Source: an uncultured Eubacteriales bacterium
GTDB lineage: Bacteria; Bacillota; Clostridia; Oscillospirales; Acutalibacteraceae
DNA: 8,718 nt
Direction: 5' to 3'
Assembly: GCA_934486755.1 (NCBI GenBank)
Contig: CAKSQT010000067.1
Coordinates: 1-8,718 of the forward strand
Shown: piece by piece, positions 6,093-8,718 of the stretch
Position numbering within the stretch: the first letter of the stretch is position 1
Layout of the letters: every line of letters begins with the position of its first letter
The notes under the pieces: model-generated
The model's input: only the letters and a program-made list of their open reading frames with translations
What the model was told of the DNA's origin: nothing
Database searches by the model: none
Translations under genes and position numbers: made by a program

Positions 6093-7092
6093 CAGTTGTA
6101 TTTTTTTAGGAACTTCCGAAAAAATCGAAGAAGTATACGGCGAAAAACTTTTAAACCGTATGTCGGCGGAGATAAGCATTGACAAAAACGCCGTGTTTAC
6201 CGAGGATATGCTCAAAGAAAATAAGGAAACGCTGAAAAATGCGGCATTCGCTTTCGGAACTTGGGGATTTCCCGCACTCAGCGTTTCGCAAATAAAGGAG
6301 TATTTACCGAATTTAAAATACGTCTTTTACGCCGCTGGTTCAGTAAAAGGGTTCGCGGACGCATATTTTGAAAACGGTATCAGGATATTCAGCGCGGCGG
6401 CGGCAAACGCCGTTCCCGTAGCGCAGGTGACCTCGGCGCAGATAACGCTTTCTAACAAAGGCTTTTTTCAGCACATTATGCATACAAAAAGCGGCGAAGA
6501 CAGCGTTGCGCGCGGCGAAGTAAACCTATACCCAGGCAATATAGGGGCAAAAATAGGAATTATAGGCGCAGGAGCGATAGGAAGACGGGTTATAGAACTG
6601 CTCTCAGCCGAGGAAAATGAGATATTTGTTTTCGACCCGTTTTTATCCGCCGAAACAGCCGAAAAGCTCGGCGTACGGCTCTGCTCACTTGAAACGCTGT
6701 TTTCAGAATGTGATACTATTTCCAACCACCTTGCCAACAACGAACAAACTCAGGGTATACTGAATTACGGACTTTTCAGCCGTATGAAACCGAATGCTGT
6801 ATTTATAAACACGGGGCGCGGCGCGCAGGTAGTTGAACAGGACCTTGTAAAAGCGCTTTCAGAACAGCCGAACAGAATAGCGGTTCTTGATGTTACCGAT
6901 CCCGAACCGCCCATCCCCGACCACCCGTTTTTCAAAATGCCGAATGTGTTTTTAACGCCGCATTTCGCGGGAAGCTGCGGAAATGGGCCACAGCGTATGG
7001 CAAGATATATGTATGAGGAATATTTAAGAATAACAGACGGCGAAAAGCCGCTATATGAGGTAACCCAAAATATGCTTAAAACTATGGCTTAG
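6085..7092 (+). CDS. D-2-hydroxyacid dehydrogenase family protein
   Basis: This 335-residue NAD(P)-dependent enzyme should interconvert a 2-keto acid and a D-2-hydroxy acid, or a related substrate, in the cytoplasm. The length is normal for the family. The cofactor-binding motif is GAGAIGRRV (161-169), and Asp184 (FDP) at the end of the next strand suggests NAD(H) preference. All three catalytic residues are visible: Arg245 in INTGRGAQV, Glu274 in DPEPP and His293 in LTPHFAG. The N-terminal region (about 1-120) is the discontinuous substrate domain and is divergent, so named members such as SerA, LdhA or GhrA are not supported. The gene overlaps the AraC regulator by 8 nt and precedes the TIM-barrel gene by 33 nt, so the three are probably one transcript. 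Such enzymes often sit in sugar-acid or polyol catabolic clusters, but the actual substrate is unknown. Confidence 0.88.
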   Translation: MNNSCIFLGTSEKIEEVYGEKLLNRMSAEISIDKNAVFTEDMLKENKETLKNAAFAFGTWGFPALSVSQIKEYLPNLKYVFYAAGSVKGFADAYFENGIRIFSAAAANAVPVAQVTSAQITLSNKGFFQHIMHTKSGEDSVARGEVNLYPGNIGAKIGIIGAGAIGRRVIELLSAEENEIFVFDPFLSAETAEKLGVRLCSLETLFSECDTISNHLANNEQTQGILNYGLFSRMKPNAVFINTGRGAQVVEQDLVKALSEQPNRIAVLDVTDPEPPIPDHPFFKMPNVFLTPHFAGSCGNGPQRMARYMYEEYLRITDGEKPLYEVTQNMLKTMA

Positions 7093-7125
7093 CGTGAGCC
7101 TGTCACACTAGATAAGAGGTAATGT

Positions 7126-7821
7126 ATGTTTAAAACAGCAGTAACATCGGTGTCGTTCCGCTCGAACACCGCTTATGAAATAATAAAGGCGGCAAAGGAA
7201 AGCAGGCTTGACGCTATTGAATGGGGCAGTGACGTTCACGCTCCGTGCGGCAATCCGTCAGTTCTGAAAGAAATAAATAAAATGTGCCGTGAAGAAGAAA
7301 TTTTAATATCGTCATACGGCTCATACTACCGCATAGGCAAAGACAAGCCCGAAGATATAAAGCCGTATCTTGAAGCGGCAAACCTGCTCGGTACCGATTG
7401 TATACGTGTATGGTGCGGTGAAAAGGGCTCAGCCGAAATAGGCTCCGACGGGTTCTCGGCACTTGCAGACCAAGGGCGCAAAACGGCGGAAATCGCCGAA
7501 AAGGCCGGTATACAATTATGTCTTGAATGTCACCCGTTCACGCTGACCGATGATTACGAAGTATCAAAGCGTTACATAAGCGAGGTCGGCAGTCCTTTTC
7601 TCAGAATGTATTGGCAGCCCAACCAATTTAAAAGTGAGGAATACAACATAAAAGCCGCCTCGGCGCTCGCCGACATCACCAGAAATATACACGTGTTCCA
7701 TTGGGACAGCGAATACAAAAAATACCCTCTTAAAGAGGGTACTGAAATATGGAAAAAGTATTTATCTTTTTTTGGCGGCAGCCACACCCTGATACTTGAA
7801 TTTATGCACGACACCGCATAG
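7126..7821 (+). CDS. Xylose-isomerase-like TIM-barrel protein (sugar phosphate isomerase/epimerase family), apparently 3'-frameshifted
   Basis: A 231-residue protein of the AP-endonuclease-2/xylose-isomerase-like TIM-barrel superfamily, whose members epimerise, isomerise or dehydrate sugars and cyclitols using a divalent metal. Visible elements include IEWG (31-34), the LECH motif (133-136, with Glu134 as likely metal ligand), HVFHWD (189-194, His ligand) and ILEF (223-226, Glu225 ligand). The strand that usually supplies an Asp ligand reads MYWQPNQ (161-167). The protein is shorter than the usual 250-290 residues and stops just after the last beta strand. In the -1 frame the missing end continues as a plausible final helix (see 7818-7874), so the gene appears broken by a single-base deletion, real or from sequencing. 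GAGGT (7116-7120) is the ribosome site before ATG 7126. It is the last gene of the rightward operon. Function beyond the superfamily is unknown. Confidence 0.8.
   Translation: MFKTAVTSVSFRSNTAYEIIKAAKESRLDAIEWGSDVHAPCGNPSVLKEINKMCREEEILISSYGSYYRIGKDKPEDIKPYLEAANLLGTDCIRVWCGEKGSAEIGSDGFSALADQGRKTAEIAEKAGIQLCLECHPFTLTDDYEVSKRYISEVGSPFLRMYWQPNQFKSEEYNIKAASALADITRNIHVFHWDSEYKKYPLKEGTEIWKKYLSFFGGSHTLILEFMHDTA
7717..7741 (-). terminator. Minus-strand terminator-like hairpin inside the TIM-barrel gene
   Basis: Reading the minus strand, an inverted repeat TACCCTC / GAGGGTA (7 bp, extendable to 9 bp with a tiny loop) at 7723-7741 is followed at once by six T's (the A-run at 7717-7722). It lies about 200 nt beyond the upp stop codon, so it could catch transcripts that read through the first terminator. 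It also encodes part of the TIM-barrel protein (KKYPLKEG), so coincidence cannot be excluded. Confidence 0.4.
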
Positions 7822-7874
7822 AATCGCTCAAAGAAACCGCCGCCAAGCTTATATCTTGGTTACAAAAGAAATAA
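7818..7874 (+). other. Out-of-frame 3' tail of the TIM-barrel gene (lost C-terminal helix)
   Basis: Starting at the ATA that overlaps the preceding stop codon TAG (7819-7821), the -1 frame reads IESLKETAAKLISWLQKK and then TAA (7872-7874). This amphipathic helix, ending in a Trp and lysines, is what normally follows the LLEF-type last strand in this superfamily. One extra A near 7818 would join both parts into a 249-residue protein. No slippery heptamer is present, so programmed frameshifting is not suggested. Confidence 0.65.
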
Positions 7875-7892
7875 TAATCCGAATAATATTAA

Positions 7893-7930
7893 ACGGTGTT
7901 GCCTCATTACCGAAGCAACACCGTCTTTTA
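7893..7930. terminator. Intrinsic terminator between TIM-barrel gene and upp
   Basis: A perfect 10-bp stem, ACGGTGTTGC (7893-7902) pairing with GCAACACCGT (7915-7924), has a 12-nt loop. It is followed on the plus strand by CTTTTATTTTAT. On the minus strand the stem is followed by TTTAATATTATT, a weaker T-run, so it may also serve upp. It sits between two convergent transcripts. Confidence 0.85.
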
Positions 7931-7940
7931 TTTTATAAAA

Positions 7941-8573
7941 TTATTTTGTTCCGAATATACGGTCGCCTGCGTCGCCGAGACCTGGAACGATATAGCAGTG
8001 TTCGTTAAGATGATCGTCAAGACCTGCGCAATATACGGGTACGTCGGGGTGAACCTTTGTGAAGGCTTCTATTCCCTCGGGAGCCGCGATTATGCACATA
8101 AACTTAATTCTCTTAGGGTTAAATTCTTTGATTTTTGAAACAGCGTCGATCGCGCTTCCGCCTGTTGCGAGCATCGGGTCGAGAACAAAAACGTCGCGCT
8201 CGTCAAGGTCGGCGGGCAGCTTGCAGTAATAATCAACAGGAGTGTGTGTTTCGGGGTCGCGGTACATACCGATGTGTCCCACACGGGCGGCGGGTATAAG
8301 GCTCAAAACGCCGTCAACCATTCCGAGACCCGCTCTTAAAATCGGCACAAATGCCATTTTACGTCCCGAAAGGACCTTTGTTTTGGCAACCGACACGGGA
8401 GTTTTGGTCTCAACCTCTTCAAGAGGAAGATCGCGCGTTGATTCATAGCACATAAGCATTGCAATTTCGCTTACAAGCTCGCGGAACTGCTTTGAGCCTG
8501 TGTTCTCATCACGCAGAATGGTGAGCTTGTGCTGAATAAGCGGGTGATCCATAACGAATACATTTTTGTTCAT
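7941..8573 (-). CDS. upp: Uracil phosphoribosyltransferase
   Basis: This 210-residue cytoplasmic salvage enzyme makes UMP and pyrophosphate from uracil and PRPP. The length is exactly typical. Key motifs are PILRAGLGM (77-85), the PRPP-binding loop VLDPMLATGGSA (130-141), and the uracil-binding C-terminal motif YIVPGLGDAGDR (194-205). The start ATG follows a GGAGGT ribosome site (8581-8586, minus strand) at about 7 nt. The gene starts 17 nt after the end of rpiB, so both are probably co-transcribed, a gene order frequent in Firmicutes. Nothing ties it to the redox cluster to the left; it is a housekeeping gene transcribed towards it and separated by a terminator. Confidence 0.97.
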   Translation of the reverse strand: MNKNVFVMDHPLIQHKLTILRDENTGSKQFRELVSEIAMLMCYESTRDLPLEEVETKTPVSVAKTKVLSGRKMAFVPILRAGLGMVDGVLSLIPAARVGHIGMYRDPETHTPVDYYCKLPADLDERDVFVLDPMLATGGSAIDAVSKIKEFNPKRIKFMCIIAAPEGIEAFTKVHPDVPVYCAGLDDHLNEHCYIVPGLGDAGDRIFGTK

Positions 8574-8590
8574 AATAATAACCTCCGAAA

Positions 8591-8718
8591 TTAATTGTTT
8601 TCTATATCAGCTATCTTGTCAATGCGACGCTGGTGACGGCCACCCTCAAATTCCGTATCGACAAAAATATCAGCAAGTTCCAAGGCGGTTCCTATGCCTA
8701 TAACGCGTCCGCCGAGAC
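8591..8718 (-). CDS. rpiB: Ribose-5-phosphate isomerase B, C-terminal part (5' end outside window)
   Basis: Forty-one C-terminal codons plus the stop TAA (8591-8593, minus strand) are visible. The residues LGGRVIGIGTALELADIF and then DTEFEGGRHQRRIDKI match the conserved end of RpiB (LacAB family), in which the GGRHxRR stretch contributes to phosphate binding. The enzyme interconverts ribose 5-phosphate and ribulose 5-phosphate in the pentose phosphate pathway. The upstream part of the gene and its promoter lie to the right of the window. Its place directly before upp fits a Firmicute nucleotide/pentose operon. Confidence 0.93.
   Translation of the reverse strand, partial: LGGRVIGIGTALELADIFVDTEFEGGRHQRRIDKIADIENN

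Noticed and set aside
7811..7830. Programmed -1 ribosomal frameshift in the TIM-barrel gene
   Set aside because: There is no slippery X-XXY-YYZ heptamer at the junction and no obvious stimulatory structure just downstream. A deletion is simpler.

Overview
The window looks like a chromosomal segment from an anaerobic Clostridia-type Firmicute, perhaps a gut or rumen Oscillospiraceae-like species. This is an inference from four things: the rpiB-upp pair, the strong GGAGG ribosome sites, the LytS/YesM-type sensor kinase and AraC regulator, and the oxygen-sensitive, Fe-S-bearing Old Yellow Enzyme homologue. Base composition is moderate. I see no IS element, CRISPR array, tRNA or rRNA.

Layout from left to right. 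(1) Bases 1-1070 (+) hold the 3' part of a membrane sensor histidine kinase, which ends in a bidirectional terminator shared with the converging operon. (2) Bases 1101-5100 (-) hold a tight three-gene operon, transcribed as Old Yellow Enzyme homologue with an Fe-S motif, then short-chain dehydrogenase (SDR), then fumarate-reductase-like flavoprotein. Each junction has only 2 nt between genes. (3) Bases 5101-5264 are a divergent control region with a good sigma-A-type promoter facing right. (4) Bases 5265-7874 (+) hold an AraC-family regulator, an overlapping D-2-hydroxyacid dehydrogenase and a xylose-isomerase-like TIM-barrel protein. The last codons of the TIM-barrel gene appear to be cut off by a one-base frameshift. 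(5) Bases 7893-7930 are a terminator, followed by the convergent housekeeping pair upp (complete) and rpiB (3' end only) on the minus strand.

The central block (1101-7874) reads as one metabolic unit: a divergent pair of operons around an AraC regulator. It encodes five putative catabolic or reductive enzymes: an enone/enoate-type reductase, a carbonyl/alcohol dehydrogenase, a fumarate-reductase-like flavin oxidoreductase, a 2-keto/2-hydroxyacid dehydrogenase and a sugar epimerase/isomerase-like protein. OYE + SDR + fumarate-reductase-like flavoprotein is the same set of enzyme classes used in the gut equol pathway (daidzein, dihydrodaidzein and tetrahydrodaidzein reductases). The proteins here differ in architecture, so the parallel is in chemistry rather than identity. 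The substrate cannot be read from the sequence. A cyclic polyol, sugar-acid or plant-phenolic-type compound is a reasonable guess and no more.

The points most worth a second look are the uncharacterised reductive cluster, the stand-alone OYE that carries the Fe-S motif but lacks the usual FAD/NAD(P) half, and the frameshift in the TIM-barrel gene.
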